From contig JAFSWV010000034.1 in assembly GCA_017444325.1 (NCBI GenBank), forward strand, positions 1 through 35,403: a stretch of DNA of 35,403 nt, written 5' to 3'. Made by a program: the position numbers and the translations under genes. The notes beneath the pieces are model-generated. The model did no database searches. It worked only from the letters and a program-made list of their open reading frames with translations, and was not told the origin of the DNA. Of the stretch, positions 6,554 through 15,624 are shown in pieces; the stretch's first letter is position 1, and each line of letters opens with the position of its first letter. Origin of the DNA: a bacterium. GTDB taxonomy: Bacteria; Auribacterota; UBA3054.

Positions 6554-7265
6554 TGTTGATTGGCATTTTTTCAGCACTGTGCTGGATGTGAACTACGCCT
6601 TCCGCGCCCTTATCCCCGACAAATTCAAAGAAGACAAACAGCCGAAGATACTTTATCTTCTGCACGGCCTTTCCGACGATTACACCAATTGGACGCGCAT
6701 GACGAGTATAGAGCGCTATTGGGAAAAATACAATTCCGAACTGATCATCGTCATGCCCGATGGCGGACGTTCCTTCTATTCCGACACGACGGATTTCCAC
6801 GGCGGCAACTACGAAAGCTTTTTCATAAAAGAACTGATTCCCTATTTTGAGAGCCATCTGCCTATTAAGATCGGGAGGGAACAAAGAACGATCTGTGGCC
6901 TTTCCATGGGCGGCTACGGCTCCTTCAGGTTAGGGCTTAAGTTTCCCGAACTTTTTTCAGCCATCGGAAGCTTTTCCGGCGCGGTCGATTCCAGAAGATA
7001 TCTGCAACTGCCGGAATTCAGCGCCCGGCTCTGGGACGAATCGTCCAGGTTAGAGATCATCGCCAAGGATCTTACCAACGACAAAACGCCGCGCATAAAA
7101 TTCCTGTGCGGAACGGAAGATTTTCTCTTAGAGCACAACAGGGCTTGGGAAAAGTGGCTGACCGAGCACGGGATCGACCATGAATACAAGGAATATCCCG
7201 GCTGTCACAACTGGCTCTTCTGGGACACGCACCTTCCCGAGATGCTCGATTTCATAATGGCTTAA
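6546..7265 (+). CDS. Esterase D / S-formylglutathione hydrolase-like alpha/beta hydrolase
   Basis: 239 residues from the ATG at 6546. An upstream in-frame start at 6477 would lie deep inside murB and adds residues with no family resemblance. The fold is the putative esterase (Esterase_D) family. There is an oxyanion region YLLHGLSDDYTNW, the nucleophile elbow GLSMGGYG with Ser120, the acid in GTEDF (Asp192) and the base in GCHNW (His221), so the Ser-Asp-His triad is complete. Similar small intracellular enzymes (tributyrin esterase type) hydrolyse short acyl esters, sometimes from acetylated sugars. The true substrate cannot be read. The 8-bp overlap with murB suggests co-expression. The 3' end overlaps the opposing response-regulator gene by 4 bp (convergent). 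Confidence 0.88.
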   Translation: MANVDWHFFSTVLDVNYAFRALIPDKFKEDKQPKILYLLHGLSDDYTNWTRMTSIERYWEKYNSELIIVMPDGGRSFYSDTTDFHGGNYESFFIKELIPYFESHLPIKIGREQRTICGLSMGGYGSFRLGLKFPELFSAIGSFSGAVDSRRYLQLPEFSARLWDESSRLEIIAKDLTNDKTPRIKFLCGTEDFLLEHNRAWEKWLTEHGIDHEYKEYPGCHNWLFWDTHLPEMLDFIMA

Positions 7266-7915
7266 GAGTCTGACAAGAGATCGTTCTGCAGCGCGTATCT
7301 TATCAATCCCGCCAGGGACCTCACCCCTATCTTCCCCATCAGCCTCTCCCTGTAAGTCGCCACCGTTTTCGGACTGAGAGCGAAATCTTTGGCGATCTTC
7401 GCAATTGAGTCGCCGCCCGTCAGTCTCTTTAGCACCATATATTCCCGCGTGGAAAAGGCCGGCCTTTTTCTGCCTGCCGTGCCGATATCGTTTTTGACCA
7501 TATAAGTTGTCAGCTTTTCCGCCGCGGCCCCCGACAAGAACGTCCCGCCGGCGGAAACCGTCCTCGCCGCCTTTATTATTTCGTCCTTGGAAGCTCTTTT
7601 GGAGATTATCCCTTTCACTCCGCTGCGCAATCCCAAAACGCTTGTGAACTCCTCATCTGCGGAGCAGAATAAAAGCAAGTGTGAGAACGGCGCTGTTTGC
7701 TTAAGCTCTTTTAGGGTCTCGCTGAGATCAGACTTGGGGAGAACGGAATCGACGATGATGAGATCGGGCGTCCGGTATTTAAGGATCGCCCTCATGGCGT
7801 ACACGTTTATGGCGTATCCCTTAAAATCAAAATCACCGGCCTCCTCGAGAATGCTTTTCAAACCGAGGGCCACTACTGGAAAATCGTCTATGACGATCAC
7901 GGATTTTTTGTTCAT
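7262..7915 (-). CDS. LuxR/NarL-family response regulator, orphan
   Basis: 217 residues. The receiver domain (1-122) has an acidic pair at Asp10/Asp11, the phospho-acceptor Asp56 in PDLIIVDSVLP, and the conserved Lys in GIISKRAS. The C-terminal LuxR-type helix-turn-helix (about 150-210: FSTREYMVLKRLTGGDSIAKI ... SPKTVATYRERLMGKIGV) should bind DNA. No sensor kinase is adjacent, so the partner must be elsewhere. AAGGAG is well placed before the ATG at 7915. The gene faces rpoN across a 183-bp divergent spacer (7916-8098) in which I see no other gene. Its stop codon overlaps that of the esterase gene. Confidence 0.9.
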   Translation of the reverse strand: MNKKSVIVIDDFPVVALGLKSILEEAGDFDFKGYAINVYAMRAILKYRTPDLIIVDSVLPKSDLSETLKELKQTAPFSHLLLFCSADEEFTSVLGLRSGVKGIISKRASKDEIIKAARTVSAGGTFLSGAAAEKLTTYMVKNDIGTAGRKRPAFSTREYMVLKRLTGGDSIAKIAKDFALSPKTVATYRERLMGKIGVRSLAGLIRYALQNDLLSDS

Positions 7916-8098
7916 TGGCGCATCTCCTTATTTGGGCATTTTTCTTTAATTTTCCAAGAAGTTCGTCAATTTTTCCAGCTTTTTGCGATTTTCTATAAAA
8001 AGGCCTATACAAAGTAGGAGTTTTTACATCCAGACTCTGCTTCAGAATTTTGTTATGGCCTTGATTTTGGTACAATAAGTACTGAACTAGCAATTTTC

Positions 8099-9622
8099 AT
8101 GCCTGACGAGAATTCATATAATCCGAAGCCGGATCTGGCCCTGGACCTAAACGTCCGCACCGAACAGCGCCTCTCCCAACAGCAGCGCCAGGCCATACAG
8201 CTTTTGCAGTCACCCAGAGCCGAGCTTGAGACGATCGTAAAGAAAGAGCTGGACACCAATCCGGCCCTTGAGGAATATTATCCCGAAGAAGACGACGGCG
8301 AAGACGAAATGTTCGCAAACGCCTTCTCCCCGGACAGCCAGGACAAAGCGGAAAAAGAAAGCGAAAGCAGAAAAAGCGAATATGCCGACCGCCTCGAAAC
8401 GGACGAAAGCGAAGAAGGCGAAAAAGCGCTGGACAAACTGAACGAAGAGGACGAAGACTGGCAGGACTATTACCGCGAGGAAGCCGGCGAAGACATTGCC
8501 TACTCCGACCAGAAGACGCTGCAAAAAAACTACGATTTCGTCATGAACTCTCTCTCGGCTCCCTCGACGCTTGCCGACGATCTGAAGGACCAGTTCGCTC
8601 TGGACCTTCCCGAAGAATACGAGCCCGTTTACACCTATCTCATATCCAGCCTTGACGAGAAGGGCTTCCTTACGGAGACCGCCAAAGAAATGGCGGAAAA
8701 GCTAGGCGTTCCCAAGGCGAAAATGGAAAAGGCCATAAAGCTTCTGCAAAGCTACGATCCGCCCGGCCTTGGCGCCGTCAACTTAAGGGAAAGCTTCCTC
8801 CTGCAGCTGGAAAGGAAAAGCCTTGGCAATTCAACCGCCTATGCCATTATCCGCGACCATTACGAGGACATGCTCCACCAGCGCTTCCCGGCAATAATGA
8901 ACAGCCTGAAAATCGGCAAAGAAGAGCTTAAAGACGCCCTTGAAACGATAGGAAGCCTGGATTTCCGTCCCGGCAGGGATCTGACTTACATTAAGCCGGA
9001 AAACGCCGTGGCTGACGTCATAGTCAGGGAAAATGAAGACGGCTCCTTCGTAACGGAAATGAACGACGACCGTTTCCCCTATGTCAGGATCTCGAAAAGC
9101 TATGTAAACGCCATGCACGCAAAAGACGAAAAAAGCCGCGCCTTCGCAAGAGACAGGATAAAAGCCGGAAAGAATTTCATCGGGCAGCTGCAATTCTGCA
9201 AACGCACGATCCTGCGCGTCGCTGAAGCGATCGTCGCCCATCAGGAAGATTTTCTCAGAAACGGCCCCGGGCACATGCGCCCGCTTACTATGCACGAACT
9301 GGCCGAGGAGCTTGAACTCAGCGACTCCACCGTAAGCAGGACCATCTCCAAAAAATACATGGACACGCCGCAGGGGCTTATGGAAATGAAGGACTTCTTC
9401 AGCCGCGTCGCGACGAGCGAAAACGGCAGTGAGACCTCCGGGGCGGACGCCAAAAATCTGCTGCGCGAAATAGTGGACGGCGAAGACAAAGGAAAGCCCT
9501 ACGGCGACGACGAGATCGCGAAGATCATGGCGGAAAGGGGCTGTCCCATCGCCCGCCGCACCGTTGTGAAATACAGGGAAGCGCTGGGAATTCCCTCAAG
9601 CAGGCTGAGGAAGAGGCTATGA
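8099..9622 (+). CDS. rpoN: RNA polymerase sigma-54 factor
   Basis: Alternative sigma factor that recognises -24/-12 promoters and needs AAA+ activators. 507 residues. The N-terminal Gln-rich activator-interacting region (about 20-50: EQRLSQQQRQAIQLLQS) is followed by a strongly acidic region II (about 55-135). Next come the core-binding region (about 145-335), a helix-turn-helix (about 398-418: TMHELAEELELSDSTVSRTIS) and the RpoN box ARRTVVKYRE (485-494) near the C-terminus. TACAAT at 8071-8076 may be its -10, but no good Shine-Dalgarno precedes the ATG. The stop overlaps the next gene by 4 bp (ATGA). No sigma-54 activator is in the window. Confidence 0.96.
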   Translation: MPDENSYNPKPDLALDLNVRTEQRLSQQQRQAIQLLQSPRAELETIVKKELDTNPALEEYYPEEDDGEDEMFANAFSPDSQDKAEKESESRKSEYADRLETDESEEGEKALDKLNEEDEDWQDYYREEAGEDIAYSDQKTLQKNYDFVMNSLSAPSTLADDLKDQFALDLPEEYEPVYTYLISSLDEKGFLTETAKEMAEKLGVPKAKMEKAIKLLQSYDPPGLGAVNLRESFLLQLERKSLGNSTAYAIIRDHYEDMLHQRFPAIMNSLKIGKEELKDALETIGSLDFRPGRDLTYIKPENAVADVIVRENEDGSFVTEMNDDRFPYVRISKSYVNAMHAKDEKSRAFARDRIKAGKNFIGQLQFCKRTILRVAEAIVAHQEDFLRNGPGHMRPLTMHELAEELELSDSTVSRTISKKYMDTPQGLMEMKDFFSRVATSENGSETSGADAKNLLREIVDGEDKGKPYGDDEIAKIMAERGCPIARRTVVKYREALGIPSSRLRKRL

Positions 9623-10725
9623 GAAAATCGCTTTTAGTGCTTCTTCTGCTCGCCGCTTTGTCTTCCCAAGCCGAAGACGCCCTGGAAAAGGGGCGCGACC
9701 TTCTCTACTCGGCGCGCTTTTCCGAAGCTGAGAACCTTTTCCTCAAAGAGCAGAAAAAATCCCCTGATGACATCGCCCCCCTTTTTTGTCTGGCCGCCTC
9801 CACTCTCGGTTCTATAGTCATGTACGGGGAGGACGAAGAAAAGTTGGAGCTTCTCGAACGGAGGTTAAATGATTGCTGCGAGATTTGCCTGACGCTCCTG
9901 AAGAAGAACGACTCCCCTGAAACATACCTTTATTCCGCAGTGGTTTTTCTCATGCGCGCTTCCATGGAAGCGCGATCGGACCGTACTGCCAACACGATGA
10001 TCTGGCTGAAACGCGCTCTTACCCAAATAATGCGGGCGCAGCGGTTCGAAGAGACGGCCGCGGACGCCAACATGCTGAATTCCGCCTTCAACTGCGTTAT
10101 GGACACCGCACCCTGGCCGCTTCCCATGTGCATAGGCTGGATCATACAGCCGGCCAGCCTCAGCAAAAGTTTGGCTACGATCGAAGAGCAGTTTGAAAAA
10201 AATCCCCGTTTTGAAACGGAAATGCGCATCTTCCTTATCTGGGAATACTGCCGGGAAGGTTACCCCAGATGCGCTTCAGGGCATCTAAATTATTTGAAAA
10301 AGCGTTATCCCAATTCCCCCTTTGTCGAAATAATGAGCATAAGAACGGAGCTCAGTTTCGGCAACCACCAGGGGTCCTTTGCCTCTGCAACGAATTTCTA
10401 CGCCCGCTGCCGGAGCAAAACCGCCTGGCGCGACCTGACGCCCGACGCCGCCTTCCTCTCTGGTTCCGCCGCCCTCTCCCTGGGCTTCAGCATGAGCGCT
10501 GAGAAATGGTTTGAGATAGCGATAAAAGAAGGAATGAAAAAGCCAAGGATCCAGGCCGCCGCCCAGCTGATGCTCGGAAAATGCGCCGACCAAAGAGGCG
10601 AACGCGACGAGGCGCTGCGCCGCTACGCCCTCGTCCACATCCACAAGGGCGCCAGCCCGCTTCTGAAAAGCTTCGCCACGAAACTGCAAAAGAGAGCCTG
10701 CGATCCGAGACAGGTGATCTATTAG
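9619..10725 (+). CDS. Secreted TPR-like repeat protein of unknown function
   Basis: 368 residues with a clear signal peptide (1-18, MRKSLLVLLLLAALSSQA). Helical repeats of tetratricopeptide character follow (for example about 20-50, LEKGRDLLYSARFSEAENLF, and about 310-350, AQLMLGKCADQRGERDEALRRYALV). Cysteines are scattered through the middle. It is probably periplasmic and may be a scaffold. The start overlaps the rpoN stop by 4 bp, and the methyltransferase gene begins 9 bp downstream, so it is inside the rpoN operon. No catalytic motif is visible. Confidence 0.85.
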   Translation: MRKSLLVLLLLAALSSQAEDALEKGRDLLYSARFSEAENLFLKEQKKSPDDIAPLFCLAASTLGSIVMYGEDEEKLELLERRLNDCCEICLTLLKKNDSPETYLYSAVVFLMRASMEARSDRTANTMIWLKRALTQIMRAQRFEETAADANMLNSAFNCVMDTAPWPLPMCIGWIIQPASLSKSLATIEEQFEKNPRFETEMRIFLIWEYCREGYPRCASGHLNYLKKRYPNSPFVEIMSIRTELSFGNHQGSFASATNFYARCRSKTAWRDLTPDAAFLSGSAALSLGFSMSAEKWFEIAIKEGMKKPRIQAAAQLMLGKCADQRGERDEALRRYALVHIHKGASPLLKSFATKLQKRACDPRQVIY

Positions 10726-10734
10726 GAGAAAGCA

Positions 10735-11547
10735 ATGAATGAACCGCAACTGATAACCAGCCGACGCGCTGCAATAATAGACCTGGCGCTCTCGTTAAGG
10801 GAAAAGAAAGGACGCGCCGAGCACGGACTCTGCTTCGCCGAGGGCGCGGTCGCGGCTGATTACGCCCTTAAGATCAAAAGCGCTATAAAAGGCGTGCTGT
10901 TGTCTCAGGAAGCGACGGCAAAATGCGCCGCGCTCGCCAAGAAGGCCGCCTCCCGTTCAGTCCCCTTCTATCTTCTTACCAAGGAGTGTTTCGAAAAGGT
11001 AAGCGTGCTGAAGAATCCTGAAGGATTGGCGCTTCTTGTTGAACCAGCAGAGCTTTTTTCAGAAACTTCCCAGCTTCCGAAAGAAGGCCCCATTGCCTGC
11101 CTCTGGCAGCTTCAGGATCCCGGCAACTTAGGCACGATAATAAGGAGCGCCGCCTCATTCGGCTGCAAAGACTTCCTGCTCGTCAAAAACAGCGTTTCGC
11201 ATCTCCATCCCCTCTGCATAAGGGCAAGCGCCGGCGCGGCTCTCGACTCGCGTTTCCTCTACCTGGACGAGGATGAGGCCATGCAATACCTGATGGATAA
11301 TTCCGACAGAGTCTGCGCTCTTTCAGGCGAGGGAAGTTCAATTAAATTTGATTTGTGCTATAATAATGGTGTAAATAAGGTTATAGTTTCAGGCAACGAG
11401 CCGCACGGCTTGCCAGAGCGCGCAAGGAAAAGCCTTCCGCTCTTCTCCATCCCGACGGAGGGAAGCGTGGAAAGCTTAAACGTGACGGCGGCCTCGGCTA
11501 TCGCCTACTATGTCTTCTGGTCGCAGAGAGCCCCCAAAGAAAAATGA
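10735..11547 (+). CDS. SpoU/TrmH-family (SPOUT) RNA 2'-O-methyltransferase
   Basis: Transfers methyl from AdoMet to a ribose 2'-OH of rRNA or tRNA. 270 residues with an N-terminal substrate-binding domain (about 5-105) and a C-terminal knotted SPOUT domain (about 115-265). The three family motifs are present: DPGNLGTIIRSA (motif 1, Asn131 and Arg137), VSGNEPHGL (motif 2, 218-226) and IP..GSVESLNVTAA (motif 3, 239-254). The exact RNA target cannot be told; TsnR- or RlmB-like 23S rRNA enzymes are the nearest guess. AGGAGA overlapping the previous stop codon serves as the ribosome binding site. The stop overlaps the following small gene by 4 bp. Confidence 0.9.
   Translation: MNEPQLITSRRAAIIDLALSLREKKGRAEHGLCFAEGAVAADYALKIKSAIKGVLLSQEATAKCAALAKKAASRSVPFYLLTKECFEKVSVLKNPEGLALLVEPAELFSETSQLPKEGPIACLWQLQDPGNLGTIIRSAASFGCKDFLLVKNSVSHLHPLCIRASAGAALDSRFLYLDEDEAMQYLMDNSDRVCALSGEGSSIKFDLCYNNGVNKVIVSGNEPHGLPERARKSLPLFSIPTEGSVESLNVTAASAIAYYVFWSQRAPKEK
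11356..11364 (+). promoter_or_regulatory. Possible internal extended -10 promoter within the methyltransferase gene
   Basis: TGCTATAAT, identical to the murB extended -10, sits in an AT-rich patch (about 11338-11378) inside an otherwise GC-richer coding region. It could start a shorter transcript carrying the 69-aa gene, the Helicase_C_3 protein and XPB. The evidence is one motif plus local base composition only. Confidence 0.3.
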
Positions 11548-11753
11548 ACGTTCTCCACTACCATGTACACATCCTGACGGTTCCCGATCCAAAGATGAGC
11601 GAGGAATTGAAAAAGAACCACTGCGTCAGCAGGGCTATCATCAGCGAGCTTGACGACACCCATTGGCTCGTGGCGGAGAAGCACATTCCCGACATCGAGC
11701 GTCAGTGCGCCCGCATGAACATCCCCATAAAAGTCATCATCCATGGAAAGTGA
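11544..11753 (+). CDS. Small conserved-looking protein encoded ahead of the XPB pair (69 aa)
   Basis: 69 residues, MNVLHYHVHILTVPDP at the start and MNIPIKVIIHGK at the end. I do not recognise a family. It has His clusters (H5, H7, H9), a predicted strand-helix-strand pattern, two Cys, and no signal peptide or membrane segment. It is accepted as real because its start overlaps the methyltransferase stop by 4 bp (ATGA) and its end overlaps the next gene by 11 bp. It therefore fills the gap between two certain genes with no spare DNA. It may be an accessory to the downstream helicase pair; that is inference from position alone. Confidence 0.72.
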   Translation: MNVLHYHVHILTVPDPKMSEELKKNHCVSRAIISELDDTHWLVAEKHIPDIERQCARMNIPIKVIIHGK

Positions 11754-13920
11754 TTCTCTCGACATCATCCATCTTTTCAAGCTGGCAAACGAAAGGCATT
11801 CCCTCAAGCAGATGTTCAAAGTCTGGCTCTCCAAGCGTCAGCTGGAAGACGGCGAGAACATGTACGGCGTCCATTACATGGAAGCTGTGGCGGACAAAGA
11901 AAAGCGCCGGGCTGTCCTCAAGAAACTCTCTCCCCAGGCCTACGCGCTGATAGCTGTCCTGAGGCACCGCTACGGGCTGCGCTATAAGATAAATCCCGCG
12001 GAGCCTACTTCGCCCTTGGCGATGGAGGACGTCGGGCAGAGGAGCGGATGCATTATGCGCTGCTGTGAACTGCAGTACCATGCCGGCGCCTTTACCAAAG
12101 GGCTTGACCTTTCCCACATCGCCGAGCTGCACTATTACGGCGTCGCTTTCTTCACCGACCCTTCGCTCTGGCCGCCCGACGTCTTCACGCAGAATCACCT
12201 GGAAGGCGAAATAATCCTGGCGCCATTTTTTGACAATGACGAGATCCCGCTTCCGGAACCGAGGCTGGATGACATTATCTGCTACGATCTTCCCGAGAAC
12301 GTCAATCCGGAGTTTTCCGGAAAAATGTGCCGCTGGCTCGACAGCTTTCTGTCCCTGGCGGAAAAAGGGTACCTGCGCTACAGCAACCTGCGGCGTTTCT
12401 ATGCCTTCAGCCGCGACATGCTGGAAAAACGCTTCGCCAACGTCAAGGATAGGGACTTGCTTTTCGAATACGTGCTGCGTTTCGGCATAGACTCCAGGAT
12501 CCTCTGCATGGATTCTTCCGGCGTCATCGCCCCCGGCCCGAACCTTTCCAAATTCCGTCTCCTTCCTCTCGGGGCCCAGATGAAAAAATACGTGGAATGG
12601 CGCAACGCCTGCCCGTCTGTCTGGAACAATGAAGGCGACTGCCGCATAGCCTCCCTGGAACTTTACCTGGTGAACATATACACCCGCCTGCTGAGGCAGT
12701 ACGCCGGGCATTGGCTTTCCGTTGATGAAGTCCTGAAAGTGATCGAGAGAGAAATAAAAGACTGCTATTCCGTTGGCGGCAAAAAGAAAACCTGGGGCTG
12801 GGAAAGCGCTAATCTCAAGGATTGCACAAAGGAAGAAATGCGCCAGATCTTCGACCATGAACTGAAACAGCGCTTCTTCATTCCCGGCATAACCTACCAC
12901 TGCACCACTTCGGATGGGAAGGAGTATGTTACGCTTACCGAACTCGGTGAAGCCATAGTCTGCGACGCCCCGATCCCAAGTTACGACTCCAGTAAGCTGC
13001 AGCTCGTAGTAAAAAACGATTTCGAGATCGTACTCATCAATTCCGGGCGCTGGGACTACGTCCGCTATTTTCTTTCCCTCTTCATGGACATGGACCCCAA
13101 ATCCAACCATGCCAGCTCGCTCTTTTACCTTAAGCAGAAAAACATCCGCGACGCCGCCTCGCTAGGCCGTCCCGTCAGCATGCTGATAGACTTCCTTAAA
13201 AAATACGCCACCGCACCTATCCCGGAAAATGTGCTCGCCACCCTTAAAGACTGGGTGATGGGCGAAGTGACGCTTCACAAGGACGCCTGCTTTTTTGCTT
13301 TCGACAGACCCGAGGACGCCCAGCGGCTTTTGCAAAAGTATCCCAAATCTTTTTCCTTAATGGGAAACAACATGCTTCTTTGCTACATGAGCGACGACAA
13401 TATCATGAAGCTCATGAACTCCAACCGCATCAGCGCCGTGGATTATTCCATCCCTGTGACCGGTACCATAACGGTCACCAGGGACAACGAAGTCATTTTC
13501 AATCATTCCAACGATCTCAGGATAAAGGCGCTCGGCCTTGAGATCGCCGACGAAACTACTGATGAAAAGGGCCGCAAGCACTATTATCTCTCGCACGACA
13601 AACTCGCCTCCATCCAGAATCCCAAGATCTTCTACCAAAGGCTGTCGAGGCTGTTCTCCTCCGACACCGACATGGTCATGAAGCTCCGCATCATGCGAAG
13701 CATGGGCCTGTTCTACAGCCGTGGAGCCGTTACCGTACTTATGAACTGCCCGACGCAGACGAAGCAGCAGCTTCAGCGCCACATCTCCTGGTATCGTAAT
13801 TTCAGCGCGCAGGTCGGCCTCGGTCAGTTCGTAGTCAAAGAGGAAAGCTTAAACGAAGTGCGCCAAGCCATGACGAAAATAACAGACAAAAGAGCGGTGC
13901 TGCAGACTTTCCAACTGTAA
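11743..13920 (+). CDS. Helicase_C_3-domain protein, probable partner of XPB
   Basis: 725 residues, no signal peptide. The region about 420-570 resembles the helicase-associated domain Pfam calls Helicase_C_3: a DFEIVLI strand, then NIRDAASLGRPVSMLIDFLKK and APIPENVLATLKDW. The same pattern is present at the N-terminus of the adjacent XPB (SLWNAIASGLTPDELIVLLD ... FPLPEGLLANIKD), so the two proteins share a homologous domain. The N-terminal 400 residues are not recognised; no Walker motifs are seen, so it is probably not an ATPase itself. In other bacteria, including mycobacteria, XPB genes sit beside such a protein. A DNA-binding or repair-partner role is inferred. The XPB gene starts 6 bp after its stop. 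Confidence 0.82.
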   Translation: MESDSLDIIHLFKLANERHSLKQMFKVWLSKRQLEDGENMYGVHYMEAVADKEKRRAVLKKLSPQAYALIAVLRHRYGLRYKINPAEPTSPLAMEDVGQRSGCIMRCCELQYHAGAFTKGLDLSHIAELHYYGVAFFTDPSLWPPDVFTQNHLEGEIILAPFFDNDEIPLPEPRLDDIICYDLPENVNPEFSGKMCRWLDSFLSLAEKGYLRYSNLRRFYAFSRDMLEKRFANVKDRDLLFEYVLRFGIDSRILCMDSSGVIAPGPNLSKFRLLPLGAQMKKYVEWRNACPSVWNNEGDCRIASLELYLVNIYTRLLRQYAGHWLSVDEVLKVIEREIKDCYSVGGKKKTWGWESANLKDCTKEEMRQIFDHELKQRFFIPGITYHCTTSDGKEYVTLTELGEAIVCDAPIPSYDSSKLQLVVKNDFEIVLINSGRWDYVRYFLSLFMDMDPKSNHASSLFYLKQKNIRDAASLGRPVSMLIDFLKKYATAPIPENVLATLKDWVMGEVTLHKDACFFAFDRPEDAQRLLQKYPKSFSLMGNNMLLCYMSDDNIMKLMNSNRISAVDYSIPVTGTITVTRDNEVIFNHSNDLRIKALGLEIADETTDEKGRKHYYLSHDKLASIQNPKIFYQRLSRLFSSDTDMVMKLRIMRSMGLFYSRGAVTVLMNCPTQTKQQLQRHISWYRNFSAQVGLGQFVVKEESLNEVRQAMTKITDKRAVLQTFQL

Positions 13921-13926
13921 TTCAAA

Positions 13927-15609
13927 ATGCCAAATCTATCCAACCCTGTAATAGTCCAAAGCGACCTCACCGTTCTATTAGAAGTCGACAATCCCCTCTT
14001 CCCGGAAGCCCGGGACGCCCTGGCGCGTTTTGCGGAGCTGGAAAAAAGCCCCGAGCACATCCATACCTACCGCATAAGCAACATATCTTTGTGGAACGCC
14101 ATCGCCTCGGGGCTGACGCCCGATGAACTTATCGTCCTGCTTGACAGATACAGCAAGTTCCCGCTTCCGGAAGGCCTTTTGGCCAACATCAAGGACATTA
14201 GCTCCCGTTACGGGAAAATGGTCATCGCCCCGGCCGAAGGCGACTGGCTCAGGCTTTACTCGACCGACGATACGGTCGCCCGCTATGTTTCGGCGCATCC
14301 GAAGATCTCGCAGCTTTTGACGCATGATGTAGAAGGCTACGGACAGTATATCTCCTGGCTGGTCGATAAGAAATACCGCGGCGAGATCAAGCGACTCCTA
14401 ACGCAATTCGGTTATCCCGTCAAGGACCTTGTCGGCTACGAACCGGGCGACGCTTATCACTTCCATCTCAAGCCGGAAAGCGAGAGCGGTTTCGCCATCA
14501 GGAAATACCAGGAACTGGCCGTGGAGAATTTCTACAAGGGCGGCTCCGTCGAGGGCGGCTGCGGCGTGGTGGTGATGCCCTGCGGTTCAGGCAAAACGAT
14601 AATCGGCATCTGCGCCATGGCCAGGCTTCAGACCTGCACGCTCGTTCTCTCCGCCAACATTACCGCGCTGCGCCAGTGGCGCGAGGAACTTTTGGACAAG
14701 ACCGACATCCCGCCAGAGGACATCGCTGAATACTCCGGACAGATCAAGAAGATCGCGCCGATAACGCTAGCCACTTACCAGATCCTCACCTACCATCCGG
14801 AAAAGAGCAGCGACGACTTCCCGCATTTCAAGCTCTTCCACAAACGCAACTGGGGACTGATTATCTACGATGAAGTGCATCTTTTGCCGGCGCCGGTCTT
14901 CAGGATCACAAGCGACATCCAGGCCAGAAGACGCCTGGGACTTACCGCCACCCTCGTCAGGGAAGACGGCAAGGAGGGCGAAGTCTTCAGTCTAGTCGGA
15001 CCGAAACGCTACGACGTTCCCTGGAAGGAACTGGAGAGCCAGCAATGGCTCGCCGCTGCCAAATGCACGGAGATAAGGATCCCTCTCTCCGAGGAGAGCC
15101 AGTGCGACTACGCCGTCGCCAGCGACAGAGTGCGCTTCAGGATCGCGTCTGAAAATCCCAAGAAGACCGAAGTCGTAAAGCAGCTTTTGAAGCGGCACAA
15201 GGGCGCCCACATACTTATCATCGGCCAGTACATCGGGCAGCTCACCAAGTTGTCCAAAGAACTTAATATCCCGCTCCTTACCGGCTCGGCGACCCAGGAC
15301 AAGCGCGACCGCTATTACGGCATGTTCAAGAAGGGCGAGATCGACGTCCTCATTGTTTCCAAGATCGGCAACATCGCCGTCGATCTTCCGGACGCCAACG
15401 TCGCCATCCAGATCTCCGGCACTTTCGGCTCCCGTCAGGAAGAGGCCCAGCGCTTGGGCCGCATTCTGAGGCCTAAGCCGGGACCGAACAGCGCTTATTT
15501 CTACACCATCGTCACCCAGAACTCCATGGAACAGGATTTCGCCCTTAACCGGCAGATGTTCCTGACGGAGCAGGGCTACGAATACCGAATCGAAAGATTT
15601 AACCAATAA
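13927..15609 (+). CDS. XPB/Rad25-type DEAD/DEAH-family helicase
   Basis: 560 residues. The N-terminal domain (about 5-165) resembles Helicase_C_3. The superfamily 2 core follows: IRKYQELAVENF (Q-like motif), Walker A PCGSGKT (218-224), DEVH box (315-318), motif III LGLTATLVREDG with the XPB RED signature, and motif VI QEEAQRLGRILRP (504-516). It ends in the bacterial XPB tail QMFLTEQGYEYRI. It is an ATP-dependent DNA translocase; in archaea and eukaryotes XPB opens DNA in repair and transcription, while the bacterial role is less certain. It directly follows its paralogous-domain partner, and a small membrane-protein gene begins 15 bp later. Confidence 0.94.
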   Translation: MPNLSNPVIVQSDLTVLLEVDNPLFPEARDALARFAELEKSPEHIHTYRISNISLWNAIASGLTPDELIVLLDRYSKFPLPEGLLANIKDISSRYGKMVIAPAEGDWLRLYSTDDTVARYVSAHPKISQLLTHDVEGYGQYISWLVDKKYRGEIKRLLTQFGYPVKDLVGYEPGDAYHFHLKPESESGFAIRKYQELAVENFYKGGSVEGGCGVVVMPCGSGKTIIGICAMARLQTCTLVLSANITALRQWREELLDKTDIPPEDIAEYSGQIKKIAPITLATYQILTYHPEKSSDDFPHFKLFHKRNWGLIIYDEVHLLPAPVFRITSDIQARRRLGLTATLVREDGKEGEVFSLVGPKRYDVPWKELESQQWLAAAKCTEIRIPLSEESQCDYAVASDRVRFRIASENPKKTEVVKQLLKRHKGAHILIIGQYIGQLTKLSKELNIPLLTGSATQDKRDRYYGMFKKGEIDVLIVSKIGNIAVDLPDANVAIQISGTFGSRQEEAQRLGRILRPKPGPNSAYFYTIVTQNSMEQDFALNRQMFLTEQGYEYRIERFNQ

Positions 15610-15624
15610 CATAAGGCTAAAAAT

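Noticed and set aside
7916..8098. Sigma-54 (-24/-12) promoter near rpoN
   Set aside because: I looked for TGGCAC-N5-TTGC here and in the other intergenic gaps and found no acceptable match.
11737..13110. Long open frame (457 codons) opposite the Helicase_C_3 protein gene
   Set aside because: Antisense to a well-supported gene in a packed operon; no recognisable domain and no ribosome binding site.
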